Shown: positions 44,844 to 52,904 of the stretch, in pieces
How positions within the stretch are numbered: position 1 is the stretch's first letter
How the letters are laid out: every line of letters starts with the position of its first letter
Origin: Melghirimyces thermohalophilus
GTDB taxonomy: Bacteria > Bacillota > Bacilli > Thermoactinomycetales > DSM-45169
Assembly: GCF_900102685.1 (NCBI RefSeq)
Contig: NZ_FMZA01000015.1
Coordinates: 27,813-91,812, forward strand
DNA length: 64,000 nt
Direction: 5' to 3'
Notes under the pieces: generated by a model
Database searches by the model: none
Seen by the model: only the letters and a program-made list of their open reading frames with translations
What the model was told of the DNA's origin: nothing
Made by a program: the position numbers and the translations under genes

Positions 44844-45971
44844 TTGCCAATTGCCCGTGTCGATGTTTTTCCGATGCTTCTTCCCATGAAACGGAGTTTC
44901 TCCATTTCCGGTGGCCAAGTGGGAGAAAAGGAGGTGGGCGCTCCCCATATTTATCTGCGGGTCACCGATGAAGAGGGTGTAGAAGGCTGGGGGGAAGCCC
45001 GGCCCAGTCCCCGCTGGAGTTACGAGACCTTGGAATCCGTGGTTACCACCCTTCGCCGTTACCTTGCTCCACAGCTGATCGGTGTCGATCCGGAGGATTT
45101 GCGGAGGGTTCACCGGTTGTTGGATGGGGAGATCAAAGGAGGAATCGGTGTCGGACAGCCGATTGCCAAAGCGGCCGTCGATACCGCCCTCAACGATTTA
45201 AACGGCCGCAGGAGCCAAAAGTGCCTTTCCCAATTGTGGATGGCCCCTTTTTCCGAAAAGATATCCCTTTCCTATCTGATCAGCACTCCAGACCCGGAAC
45301 AGGCGGCAGCCATGGCGGGGCAGGCTCGGGAGGAAGGGTACCGAGGGATCGATGTGAAAATCGGATTGGACCCCAGCAAAGATATTGAAATTTTAGAAGC
45401 TGTGAAGGCCACCGCTCCGGGATTGTTTTTCCGAGTCGATGCCAATCAGGCCTACACCTTGTCCCAGGCGGTCCGATTGGGCCGTCGCATGGAGCAGCTC
45501 GGGGTGGATGTGTTTGAACAGCCTCTTGCCGCCAACGATTGGACCGGTCATGCCCAACTTCGCCGCAAACTGGATCTCGCCATCGCTCTCGACGAGAGCA
45601 TCTGGTCCCCCCGGGATGTGATTCATGCCCTGCAGTTGGAGGCTTGTGACACCGTGGTGATCAAATGCACCAAGATGGGAGGGCTGGATCGGGCGAAACG
45701 AAGCGGGGAGATCGCTCGGGAAGCCGGACTGGACCTGTTAGGGGGCGGGTTGACGGAATCGGGACTGGGATTGGCCGCCAGTGCCCATTTGTTCAATTAT
45801 TTAGAGATCGCCACCCCCGTTGATCTGAACGGCCCCTTTTTCCTCAAAGAGGATCCACTGACCGTCGGACCTGAGCTGCGAAAAGGTGGGGAGGTACGGC
45901 TGCCTGAAGGTCCCGGAATCGGATGCGAGGTGGATCCGGATCGGGTGGCGATGTTCCAGCGGGAGGTCTGA
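44844..45971 (+). CDS. Enolase-superfamily enzyme (dipeptide epimerase / muconate cycloisomerase-like)
   Basis: A 375-residue member of the MLE subgroup. Catalytic features are the lysine in YRGIDVKIGLD, metal ligands in FFRVDANQAY (Asp), DVFEQPL (Glu) and LAIALDESIWS (Asp), and the second lysine in VVIKCTKMGG. The C-terminal LLGGGLTESGLGLAASAHLF is typical. Reactions could be Ala-Glu epimerisation, o-succinylbenzoate synthesis or sugar-acid chemistry. The locus favours a sugar- or cell-wall-related substrate, unproven. The TTG start follows AAAAGGGGTGTTTC. Confidence 0.85.
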   Translation: MPIARVDVFPMLLPMKRSFSISGGQVGEKEVGAPHIYLRVTDEEGVEGWGEARPSPRWSYETLESVVTTLRRYLAPQLIGVDPEDLRRVHRLLDGEIKGGIGVGQPIAKAAVDTALNDLNGRRSQKCLSQLWMAPFSEKISLSYLISTPDPEQAAAMAGQAREEGYRGIDVKIGLDPSKDIEILEAVKATAPGLFFRVDANQAYTLSQAVRLGRRMEQLGVDVFEQPLAANDWTGHAQLRRKLDLAIALDESIWSPRDVIHALQLEACDTVVIKCTKMGGLDRAKRSGEIAREAGLDLLGGGLTESGLGLAASAHLFNYLEIATPVDLNGPFFLKEDPLTVGPELRKGGEVRLPEGPGIGCEVDPDRVAMFQREV

Positions 45972-46197
45972 TGGAGCACTTACCTAGACGCCCGCAGCAG
46001 GGCATTGTCAGGCATCGATGTCGGATGGCATAGCGAGACCGGGAACGTAAGTGACCTGGCGAGACCTGTGCCCTGTGGGCACATCGTGAGACTTTGGCGG
46101 GATTTGTATCCCACGGGTACGGGAGTGTGGCGGTACACGGTTTGTCCCGGATAGCGTGGATGTAGCGCAAGGTGGCCGAAGGGATCTTAGCTGGAAG
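45972..46197 (+). other. Non-coding, hairpin-rich region; possible group II intron 5' fragment
   Basis: This 226-nt stretch between convergent genes has no protein-like frame but many short hairpins: GCCC/GGGC (near 45992), GTGCCC-TGT-GGGCAC, GGGAT-TTGT-ATCCC, GTGT/ACAC. Recurrent GCGAGACC and GTGAGAC strings and the GGAAGTCA at its end resemble 5' parts of bacterial group II introns. No maturase gene or domain V is present, so it would be a remnant. A structured RNA of another kind is equally possible. Confidence 0.35.
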
Positions 46198-47559
46198 TCA
46201 CAGGGTGGGGAGAAGGTTGCGTTTTTTCAACTGTTCCTTGACAAAAATGAGGCGATAAATCTGGCGGGGACGACCCTTGGTAGCAATCTTCTCTTCCCCG
46301 GCAATTTCCACCAATCCCGCATCGATCCACTGCAATAAAATGCGATGAGCGCTGCGAACGGTCACCCCAAGGATGGAGGCAAGTTCCTGCGCGGTGTACT
46401 CGGTTTTGCCGTGGCGGATGATGCGGGCGGCCAGGCGGCTCATATAAACGGCTGACATTCCCGCTTTCTCCGCTTCCTGCAGCAATTCGCCATCAGTTAC
46501 CGACAGATCGTAGATCATGGGGTGGGCGGTCTCTACGGGGCCGATCACACTTCGGTCTTCCCGGACAATGAAGCAGAGGTGGCCTCCGGCGTCGATGGAC
46601 TGACGCAGGGCCAGCCGAGCGTGGGAACCGGCATCGGTCGCCGAGCGACCGAAACCGATTCCGATGCTGAGGGTGATCCCCAAGGAACGGCGGGTCTTAT
46701 CCAATAAGGGAATATATTTGTAGCCCCGGGTTTCCCGTTCAAAGATGCCCCGGGTGGTAAAAAAGAGGTATTCCCTCCGCCCGGAACGGGTCAAATGGCC
46801 GTCCAGCTGTTTGACATACTCCAACAGTTTCCGTTGCATGTCTAAATCCCATCGTTGGAGATCAAGTTCAGTGATCAAGCCGTCGCGGGCTTGGCGGTGG
46901 TCATCGATCTGGACGATCCCCACCACAATTTGCGACTCTTTGTTTCGGCGGGTTTCCGTCGATAAGAGCGCTCGTTCCAGAGCGACGATCAAGTCTTGCT
47001 GCGTCGGGGTCACCCATTCGCAAGGGATCCCTTCCTTTCGCAGCATCTCCATGACGGCATGGATGCCGGTCACCGCCATCACCTCCGGATCCCGGAGGAA
47101 GTGGGTGCGGTGAAAATCTGCAATCTCCTCAAGCGGTGAAGTGGCCGTGCCGGGGTAAAAGAGAAAATCCGACGGGTTTTCTCCCAGTTCGTGCAGGATC
47201 TGATTGACATAAGCCTCAGAGATAGAATCCACCGAGAATTTGCGGCGGAGATGAACGTTTTTCAGGCGGAAGATGGACCGGTACAAGCCGGTGCCCATCA
47301 ACGGCACATAATGGGCGGGAACAGAAAGATCCAACCGGTCCTTTGCCAGTTTGTAACTGCGGTACTCAGGAAAGAGCAGGACTTCCGCTCCGTCGATCGC
47401 CTTTTCCATCTGCCTCCAAAAGTTGTCTTCACCAGGACAGGGAAGATAAGTGGGTGAAAAGGACGGGAAATACTTTAATGCTTCCTCTGTTTGCGCCACC
47501 AGGGGCGCCGGCCCTGCCACCGTGATGGCGATGCCGGTTTCACTTGTGGAAACGACCAT
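46198..47559 (-). CDS. Transcriptional regulator with GGDEF-like and C-terminal HTH domains
   Basis: Probable regulator of 453 residues. An N-terminal sensor-like domain (to about residue 210) is followed by a degenerate GGDEF/cyclase-like domain (QIVVGIVQIDDHRQARDG to SLGITLSIGIGFGRSATDAG), without an intact GGDEF motif. A C-terminal winged helix (YTAQELASILGVTVRSAHRI, then LLQWIDAGLVEIAGEEKI) binds DNA. The second in-frame ATG (47559) is chosen because GAGGAGG lies six bases upstream; the first ATG abuts it. It diverges from the oxidoreductase operon and probably controls the locus. Effector unknown. Confidence 0.75.
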   Translation of the reverse strand: MVVSTSETGIAITVAGPAPLVAQTEEALKYFPSFSPTYLPCPGEDNFWRQMEKAIDGAEVLLFPEYRSYKLAKDRLDLSVPAHYVPLMGTGLYRSIFRLKNVHLRRKFSVDSISEAYVNQILHELGENPSDFLFYPGTATSPLEEIADFHRTHFLRDPEVMAVTGIHAVMEMLRKEGIPCEWVTPTQQDLIVALERALLSTETRRNKESQIVVGIVQIDDHRQARDGLITELDLQRWDLDMQRKLLEYVKQLDGHLTRSGRREYLFFTTRGIFERETRGYKYIPLLDKTRRSLGITLSIGIGFGRSATDAGSHARLALRQSIDAGGHLCFIVREDRSVIGPVETAHPMIYDLSVTDGELLQEAEKAGMSAVYMSRLAARIIRHGKTEYTAQELASILGVTVRSAHRILLQWIDAGLVEIAGEEKIATKGRPRQIYRLIFVKEQLKKRNLLPTL

Positions 47560-47594
47560 CTCCATCCTCCTCGATTTAAAGACAATTAACAGAC

Positions 47595-47624
47595 TTGTCT
47601 CAATAATCTATACATGTCTATAAT
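47595..47624 (+). promoter_or_regulatory. Promoter of the sugar operon, with AGAC/GTCT half-sites
   Basis: TTGTCT (47595-47600) and TATAAT (47619-47624) are separated by 18 bp. AGACTTGTCT (47591-47600) overlaps the -35, and further AGAC (47580) and GTCT (47616) half-sites flank it. A repressor binding here would compete with RNA polymerase. Confidence 0.65.
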
Positions 47625-47684
47625 AGTTGTAAATAAATGATAATACAAGCGAGAAGTGGAAAAGCGAAGGAGGTCGTCCCCCTC

Positions 47685-48614
47685 ATGAAAATCGGGATGA
47701 TCGGATTGGACACATCCCACTGTACCGCATTTACGCGGCTGTTAAACGATCCTCGGGCAAATTTTCATGTGCCCGGTGGAAAGGTTGTTGTCGCTTATCC
47801 CGGCGGATCGTCGGATTTCGCCTTAAGCCGCTCCCGTGTCGAGGGCATCACCCAGGAACTGAAGGAGTCCTTCGGAATTCAAATGGCGGCGGGATGTGAA
47901 GAGGTAGCCGCAGCGGTGGATGGCATCCTGCTCACCTCGGTTGACGGACGCATTCATCGCGAACAATTTGAAAAGGTGGCACCCTATGGCCGTCCGGTCT
48001 TTATCGATAAGCCCCTAGCTGTCTCGTCACAGGATGCGGACCACATATTAGAAACCGCACAGGAACACGGTGTTCCGCTGTTGAGCACCTCCGCCCTTCG
48101 CTATGCGGAGCCACTTGTCGAGGTGCTGGAAGAGGGAGAGATCTTTGGCGTGGATTGTTACGGGCCGATGAATCTGGAGGAGACCCAACCGGGGCTGTTC
48201 TGGTACGGCATTCACGGGGTGGAAATGATGTATGCCGTTCTGGGACGGGGGTGTGAGCGAGTGACCGCTTACAGCAACAGCCAACAGGATGTCATCGTCG
48301 GAGAGTGGTCTGATGGCCGGATCGGCACCTACCGGGGAAACCGGCAGGGAAATAGGGAGTTCGGTGCGGTGGTTCATCGGGCTGAGGGTTCCTCTCATGC
48401 AGATGTGTCCCACGCCGCCAAGCCTTTTTATGCCAGTCTTCTGGAACAAGTGATGAAGCTGTTCCAAACGCGCATCGCCCCAGTGGATGCGGAGGAGACG
48501 CGGGAAATCATCCAGTTTATGGAGGCGGCCAATGAGAGCCGGGAAACGGGGAGGACCGTTTCACTTGCGGCGAGGGGGAAAAGGAGCCGACCCGGACGGG
48601 GGAGTTTAGCGTGA
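47685..48614 (+). CDS. Gfo/Idh/MocA-family oxidoreductase
   Basis: NAD(P)-dependent sugar oxidoreductase of 309 residues. The Rossmann start is MKIGMIGLDTSHCTAFTRLL; VFIDKPLAVSSQDADHILE carries the conserved EKP-like lysine (here DKP). The C-terminal domain shows FWYGIHGVEMMYAVLGRGCE with the conserved His. ATG 47685 is chosen because AAGGAGGT lies 10 bases upstream; the longer frame from 47637 lies inside the promoter leader. It is the first gene of the operon, and its stop overlaps the next GTG. Related enzymes oxidise sugars at C3 or inositols. Confidence 0.9.
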   Translation: MKIGMIGLDTSHCTAFTRLLNDPRANFHVPGGKVVVAYPGGSSDFALSRSRVEGITQELKESFGIQMAAGCEEVAAAVDGILLTSVDGRIHREQFEKVAPYGRPVFIDKPLAVSSQDADHILETAQEHGVPLLSTSALRYAEPLVEVLEEGEIFGVDCYGPMNLEETQPGLFWYGIHGVEMMYAVLGRGCERVTAYSNSQQDVIVGEWSDGRIGTYRGNRQGNREFGAVVHRAEGSSHADVSHAAKPFYASLLEQVMKLFQTRIAPVDAEETREIIQFMEAANESRETGRTVSLAARGKRSRPGRGSLA

Positions 48615-50338
48615 AAGCGGCTCGAATTGGGATATACATGGATCTAAAGGCGGCGAAACGCGCTTGGAAACGAGGGGAGAACCTCTTTATCCGCTATATC
48701 GGTGAGATCCTCGCTCATGGGGGGCTCACCTTCACGTGGCTGGACCGATCCAACCTGAGGGAGGGCCCGCTCCCGGAGGTGTTGATTGCGTCGATCACAG
48801 AGGATACGGACCCCGAACTGCTCCTCCGAGCGGCGGAAACCGGATCGGAAGTGGTCCTCTTCGGCGGAAATACCGATTGGGCCCGCCGATTGGGGGCGGA
48901 GGCTCTGCCGGCGATAGGACCCGGTTATGCCCGTGTTCCCCATCCGGGTGTTCCCCCTCTTCGCTTTCTAAGGGGTATCCCATGGAAGGCTGCCGCTGGG
49001 AAGAGGTTGCTTGTGACAGAGATGGGTTCGGTCGCTGCCGGTGCTCCCGGAGCGCCTCCTCAAGGTCCACTGATCACTCGCTTTGCTCTCGGCAGGGGCG
49101 GAGTCACCCGATGGGCGGTCAACATTCCGGAAACGGTGGTCAGCCTGCAACAGGGGACAGCACCGGTAACTTATGACGGTTCCCCGGCCCCCGACGGTTC
49201 CGCCAACCTGGACGATGGGATTTTAAAAGCAGACGACGGCTTTGCGCTGGACTGGGAATGGGATCGGGCGCAAACAGCGACCGGAGAACGTTATTTCCCT
49301 CATCCCTATGGGGATCGATGGCGGGAAACTTTTCTTCGTTCCCTGTTTCACTGTGTCGGTGAGCGGGGGTGGACGCTTCCTTTTATCGATCGGTGGCCCG
49401 ATGGTCTTTCTCAGATAGCGATGATTTCTTTAGACAGTGACTGGAACTTGGACGCATCGGCAGACACCACCTTGGATCTGCTAGCGGAATGCGGGATACC
49501 TGCCACCTGGTGTGTGATGGAGCCCGGCTACAGTGATCGGGTCTATGCCCGCATACAAAGGGAGGAACACGAGCTGGCCTTTCACTATAACGCCTATGAC
49601 GGAGATGGCGGTGTATGGGGGGAGACGGCCTTCGCCGATCAACTCCAGCGGCTGAGACAGGTCACCGGTCAAATGATGGTTTCCAATAAAAATCATTACA
49701 CCCGGTTTCAAGGATGGGGCGAATTGTTCCGATGGTGTGAGAAAAATGGGATTCGGTCGGATCAGACACGAGGGCCCAGCAAAAAAGGGAATATCGGGTT
49801 TTTGTTCGGCACCTGCCAACCCTATTTTCCCATCGCCAGTGCTGACGAAGAAAACCGTCTTTACAATGTGCTGGAGATCGGATTTCTCACCCAGGATCTC
49901 AACCTGGGGCGGATCGCTGACACCAGTGTTCTTCACCCCTTTCTGGAAGGGGTGGAGAAGGTGCGGGGAGTGGCTCATTTCCTGTTCCACCCGATCCATC
50001 TCCATCGGGAGGAGGGGGTGCGACGTGCCTTCCGCCAAGTGGTTCAGGAGGCAAAAAGACGGGGGTTCCGCTTCTGGACGGGGAAAGCGATCGACCGCTG
50101 GGAACGGGGACGCCGCCGGCTGAGCATCACCGGATTGGACGACGATGGGCGTCCAGCGGTGACCGGACCGCCTCTGCTGGGCGGGGTGGTGATGGTTCCC
50201 CTTCCTGAAGGGGCGGAGGCCGACGAGGGACAGGTGGTTACCCGTTACGGCGTCCCATGCAGGAAGTGGCCCTTGCAGATCGTGAGGGGAGAAGAGGTAC
50301 CTGCCCGCTCGGGAAAAGGAAAGGAGGACGGAGGATGA
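48611..50338 (+). CDS. NodB-like polysaccharide deacetylase-family protein
   Basis: Cytoplasmic 575-residue protein without a signal peptide. The N-terminal half (about 1-250) resembles a glutamine-amidotransferase-like or sugar-binding fold (VLIASITEDTDPELLLRAAE; VVLFGGNTDW), uncertain. The C-terminal half has NodB-like elements: IAMISLDSDWNLDASADTTL, then ECGIPATWCVMEPGYS, EEHELAFHYNAYDGDGG and VAHFLFHPIHLHREEGV. The Asp-x-Asp and His residues could bind metal. An amide-hydrolysing step on an N-acetyl sugar would fit the locus, but activity is inferred. The GTG start overlaps the previous stop. Confidence 0.65.
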   Translation: MKAARIGIYMDLKAAKRAWKRGENLFIRYIGEILAHGGLTFTWLDRSNLREGPLPEVLIASITEDTDPELLLRAAETGSEVVLFGGNTDWARRLGAEALPAIGPGYARVPHPGVPPLRFLRGIPWKAAAGKRLLVTEMGSVAAGAPGAPPQGPLITRFALGRGGVTRWAVNIPETVVSLQQGTAPVTYDGSPAPDGSANLDDGILKADDGFALDWEWDRAQTATGERYFPHPYGDRWRETFLRSLFHCVGERGWTLPFIDRWPDGLSQIAMISLDSDWNLDASADTTLDLLAECGIPATWCVMEPGYSDRVYARIQREEHELAFHYNAYDGDGGVWGETAFADQLQRLRQVTGQMMVSNKNHYTRFQGWGELFRWCEKNGIRSDQTRGPSKKGNIGFLFGTCQPYFPIASADEENRLYNVLEIGFLTQDLNLGRIADTSVLHPFLEGVEKVRGVAHFLFHPIHLHREEGVRRAFRQVVQEAKRRGFRFWTGKAIDRWERGRRRLSITGLDDDGRPAVTGPPLLGGVVMVPLPEGAEADEGQVVTRYGVPCRKWPLQIVRGEEVPARSGKGKEDGG

Positions 50339-51603
50339 AGGGAGAAACCCTGGCCATTCACGGGGGAGAGAAGGTGAAGACCAAATCCTTCGGAACGGGA
50401 CGGCGGTTCGGGACGGAGGAGTTGAAAGAGCTGCGGGAAGCCCTGGAGCAAAATACGCTGTTTTACCATACCGGCAATAAAGTGACCACCTTTCTTAAAC
50501 GTTTTAACGAACTGTATGGTATTCAGCGGAGCGTAGCCACTTCCTCCGGTACGGCGGCGATCCATGTCGCCCTTGGGGCTGCCGGTGTCAGCGTGGGAGA
50601 TGAGGTGATCACCAGTCCGATTACCGATCAGGGCACCTTGATCGGCATCTTATATCAGAACGGGATCCCCGTCTTTGCCGACCTGGATCCTCGCACCTAC
50701 AACCTGGATCCACAATCGGTGGCCGACCGGATCACCCCGAAAACGAAAGCAATTCTGGTGGTTCATCTCGCCGGCAGTCCGGCAGATATGGATCCGATCA
50801 TGGCTATTGCCAGGCGGCATGGGCTGAAAGTGATTGAGGATTGTGCCCAAAGTTATCTGGCTCGATACAAGGGGCGACTGGTGGGGACCATCGGGGATTA
50901 TGGCTGTTTCAGCACCAATGATTTTAAGCATATCAGTACGGGCGATGGCGGCATCGTCACTGTCAACTCGGGAAACGAAGAGGAATATCGCATGGTTCAC
51001 GCTTTTGCGGATAAAAATTATCAGCGGTGGCAGGGGGAAGTGTTCCGTGACCTGGACTACCTGGCCCCTAACTACCGGATGACGGAATTGCAGGGAGCGG
51101 TGGGAATCGCCCAGCTGAAAAAGCTGCCCGACATCGTTCGACAGCGCCACCGTTACGGAGAACGGATCACTGAGGGTATCCGCGATCTGCCGGGCATCCT
51201 TCCGCCTCGACTATGTGACGGGGGCTGGTCGTCCTACTGGTTTTATATGTTCCGGCTGGATCAATCCCGGCTCAACTGCTCCCGGGAGCAATTCTCCGAG
51301 GCGCTTCGGGAGGAGGGGATCCCCAATCACCCCGGATACATCCCCCAGGTGGTTTATCAGCAGCCGATGTTTCAAAAACGGCAAGCGTATCTGAACAGTG
51401 ATTTCCCCTTTGATCTCTCTGGCAGGGCGTATCCCGGTGGACTCTGTCCGGTGGCGGAGCACATTCTGGAAACGGCCATCCGTCTGCCGGTGAGCGAGTT
51501 TTTTACCGAGGAAGATGCAGAAGATGTGATCCGCGGGATCCGAAAGGTGGCCGGCTTCTACACCTCCGTCGGTTCGTACCCTTCAGGTAACGATGTCTAC
51601 TGA
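50335..51603 (+). CDS. DegT/DnrJ/EryC1/StrS aminotransferase (copy 1)
   Basis: PLP-dependent sugar aminotransferase of 422 residues. Features are VATSSGTAAIHVALGAAGVS (PLP phosphate site), GDEVITSPITDQGTLIGILY, VIEDCAQSYLARYKGRLVGT (Asp contacting PLP) and GCFSTNDFKHISTGDGGIVT with the Schiff-base lysine at about residue 200. The ATG is at 50335 after AAGGAGGACGGAGG and overlaps the previous stop. Family members usually transaminate keto-sugars in antibiotic or envelope synthesis; here the setting is catabolic. It is not closely similar to copy 2 outside the core motifs. Confidence 0.92.
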   Translation: MKGETLAIHGGEKVKTKSFGTGRRFGTEELKELREALEQNTLFYHTGNKVTTFLKRFNELYGIQRSVATSSGTAAIHVALGAAGVSVGDEVITSPITDQGTLIGILYQNGIPVFADLDPRTYNLDPQSVADRITPKTKAILVVHLAGSPADMDPIMAIARRHGLKVIEDCAQSYLARYKGRLVGTIGDYGCFSTNDFKHISTGDGGIVTVNSGNEEEYRMVHAFADKNYQRWQGEVFRDLDYLAPNYRMTELQGAVGIAQLKKLPDIVRQRHRYGERITEGIRDLPGILPPRLCDGGWSSYWFYMFRLDQSRLNCSREQFSEALREEGIPNHPGYIPQVVYQQPMFQKRQAYLNSDFPFDLSGRAYPGGLCPVAEHILETAIRLPVSEFFTEEDAEDVIRGIRKVAGFYTSVGSYPSGNDVY

Positions 51604-51677
51604 TCGATGTTGCCTGGGGAGCTCGTACACCCTCGGGGGTTGAAGGATAATAGCTGCGGCCTGAAGGAGGGAGCAGG

Positions 51678-52904
51678 ATGGAGAAGCTGGCGATCCACGG
51701 TGGCAATCCGATTCGGACTCAGCCCTTTCCCCAGTGGCCGGTTTGGGGAAAAGAGGAAGAAGCGTTGTTGCAGGAGGTGGTTCATTCCGGGAAGTGGGGA
51801 GGATCCGGTCGGATTCGCACTCCAGGCGGTCGCTCGAAATTGGAGCTGTTGGAGGCCCGTTTTGCCGCCCTTCAACAGGCCCGTTATGCCATTTCCACGG
51901 TGAACGGAACCCTTGCGATCACCGTCGCCTTGAAGGCGGCGGGGGTTCAGGCCGGGGATGAGGTGATCATGCCCGCCTACACCTTTATCGCGACGGCATC
52001 GGCCGCCTTGTTGTTTGGTGCGATCCCGGTCTTTGCTGATGTGGAAGAAGAGACCCTGCAAATCGATCCCGAACAGGTAGAAGCGCTGATCACACCACGA
52101 ACCAAAGCGATTCTTCCTGTTCACCTGGGCGGGGCGGCGGCGGATATGACCCGGTTAAAAGCGATCGCTGCTAAGCATCAGCTGCGGCTGATCGAGGACG
52201 CCGCTCAGGCCGTGGGTACCTGTTGGGAGGGAACCGGGGTCGGGGCGATCGGCGATCTGGGCACCTTCAGCTTCCAATCTGGAAAAAACCTGACGGCCGG
52301 CGAAGGAGGCATGATCCTGACTGATGATGAGGAGTTGGCAGATCTGGCTTGGTCTTACGCCAATGTGGGCCGGGTGAGACAGGGGGCCTGGTATCAGCAT
52401 GAACGGATCGGCTGGAACTTGCGCATGACGGAATGGCAGGCGGCGGTGTTGTTGGCCCAGATGGATCGGCTGAAGGAACAGCTGGCGACGAGGGAACAAA
52501 ACGCGCAGTTGCTGAATCGTCTCCTCGGAAAAATTCCGGGAGTGAAGCTGGTAAAAAGCGATCCGCGGGTGACTCGGCATGCTCGCCATCTGTATCTGTT
52601 CCGGATATCGGCCACCCGGGCCAAAAAGGAAGAGCTCCTGCAAGCTGTTCAGGCGGAGGGAATCCCTCTATCTCCAGGTTACGTTACGCTTAACTGCCAT
52701 CGGGAGGTGCTGCGATCGATCCGGGACTGGACTGGGAAAGAGCGGACGGATGCTTGTCCGGTAGCGGAGCGGATGGCGGAGCGGGAAGCTTTCTGGCTGG
52801 GGCAGGCCGCCCTGCTGGCGGATGAAGAGGCCATGTTGGATATTGCGCGGGCAGTAGAAAAGGTGCTGGCCTATTACGGGACCAACGAGGGGGATGACAC
52901 ATGA
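51678..52904 (+). CDS. DegT/DnrJ/EryC1/StrS aminotransferase (copy 2)
   Basis: PLP-dependent aminotransferase of 408 residues. It begins MEKLAIHGGNPIRTQPFPQW, close to the start of 3-amino-5-hydroxybenzoate synthase and scyllo-inosose aminotransferase types. Core motifs: STVNGTLAITVALKAAGVQA, EVIMPAYTFIATASAALLFG, LIEDAAQAVGTCWEGTGVGA and FSFQSGKNLTAGEGGMILTD with the PLP lysine in SGKNL. GAAGGAGGGAGCAGG precedes the ATG. Its stop overlaps the GH20 ATG. Substrate is likely a keto-cyclitol or keto-sugar; direction unknown. Confidence 0.92.
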   Translation: MEKLAIHGGNPIRTQPFPQWPVWGKEEEALLQEVVHSGKWGGSGRIRTPGGRSKLELLEARFAALQQARYAISTVNGTLAITVALKAAGVQAGDEVIMPAYTFIATASAALLFGAIPVFADVEEETLQIDPEQVEALITPRTKAILPVHLGGAAADMTRLKAIAAKHQLRLIEDAAQAVGTCWEGTGVGAIGDLGTFSFQSGKNLTAGEGGMILTDDEELADLAWSYANVGRVRQGAWYQHERIGWNLRMTEWQAAVLLAQMDRLKEQLATREQNAQLLNRLLGKIPGVKLVKSDPRVTRHARHLYLFRISATRAKKEELLQAVQAEGIPLSPGYVTLNCHREVLRSIRDWTGKERTDACPVAERMAEREAFWLGQAALLADEEAMLDIARAVEKVLAYYGTNEGDDT

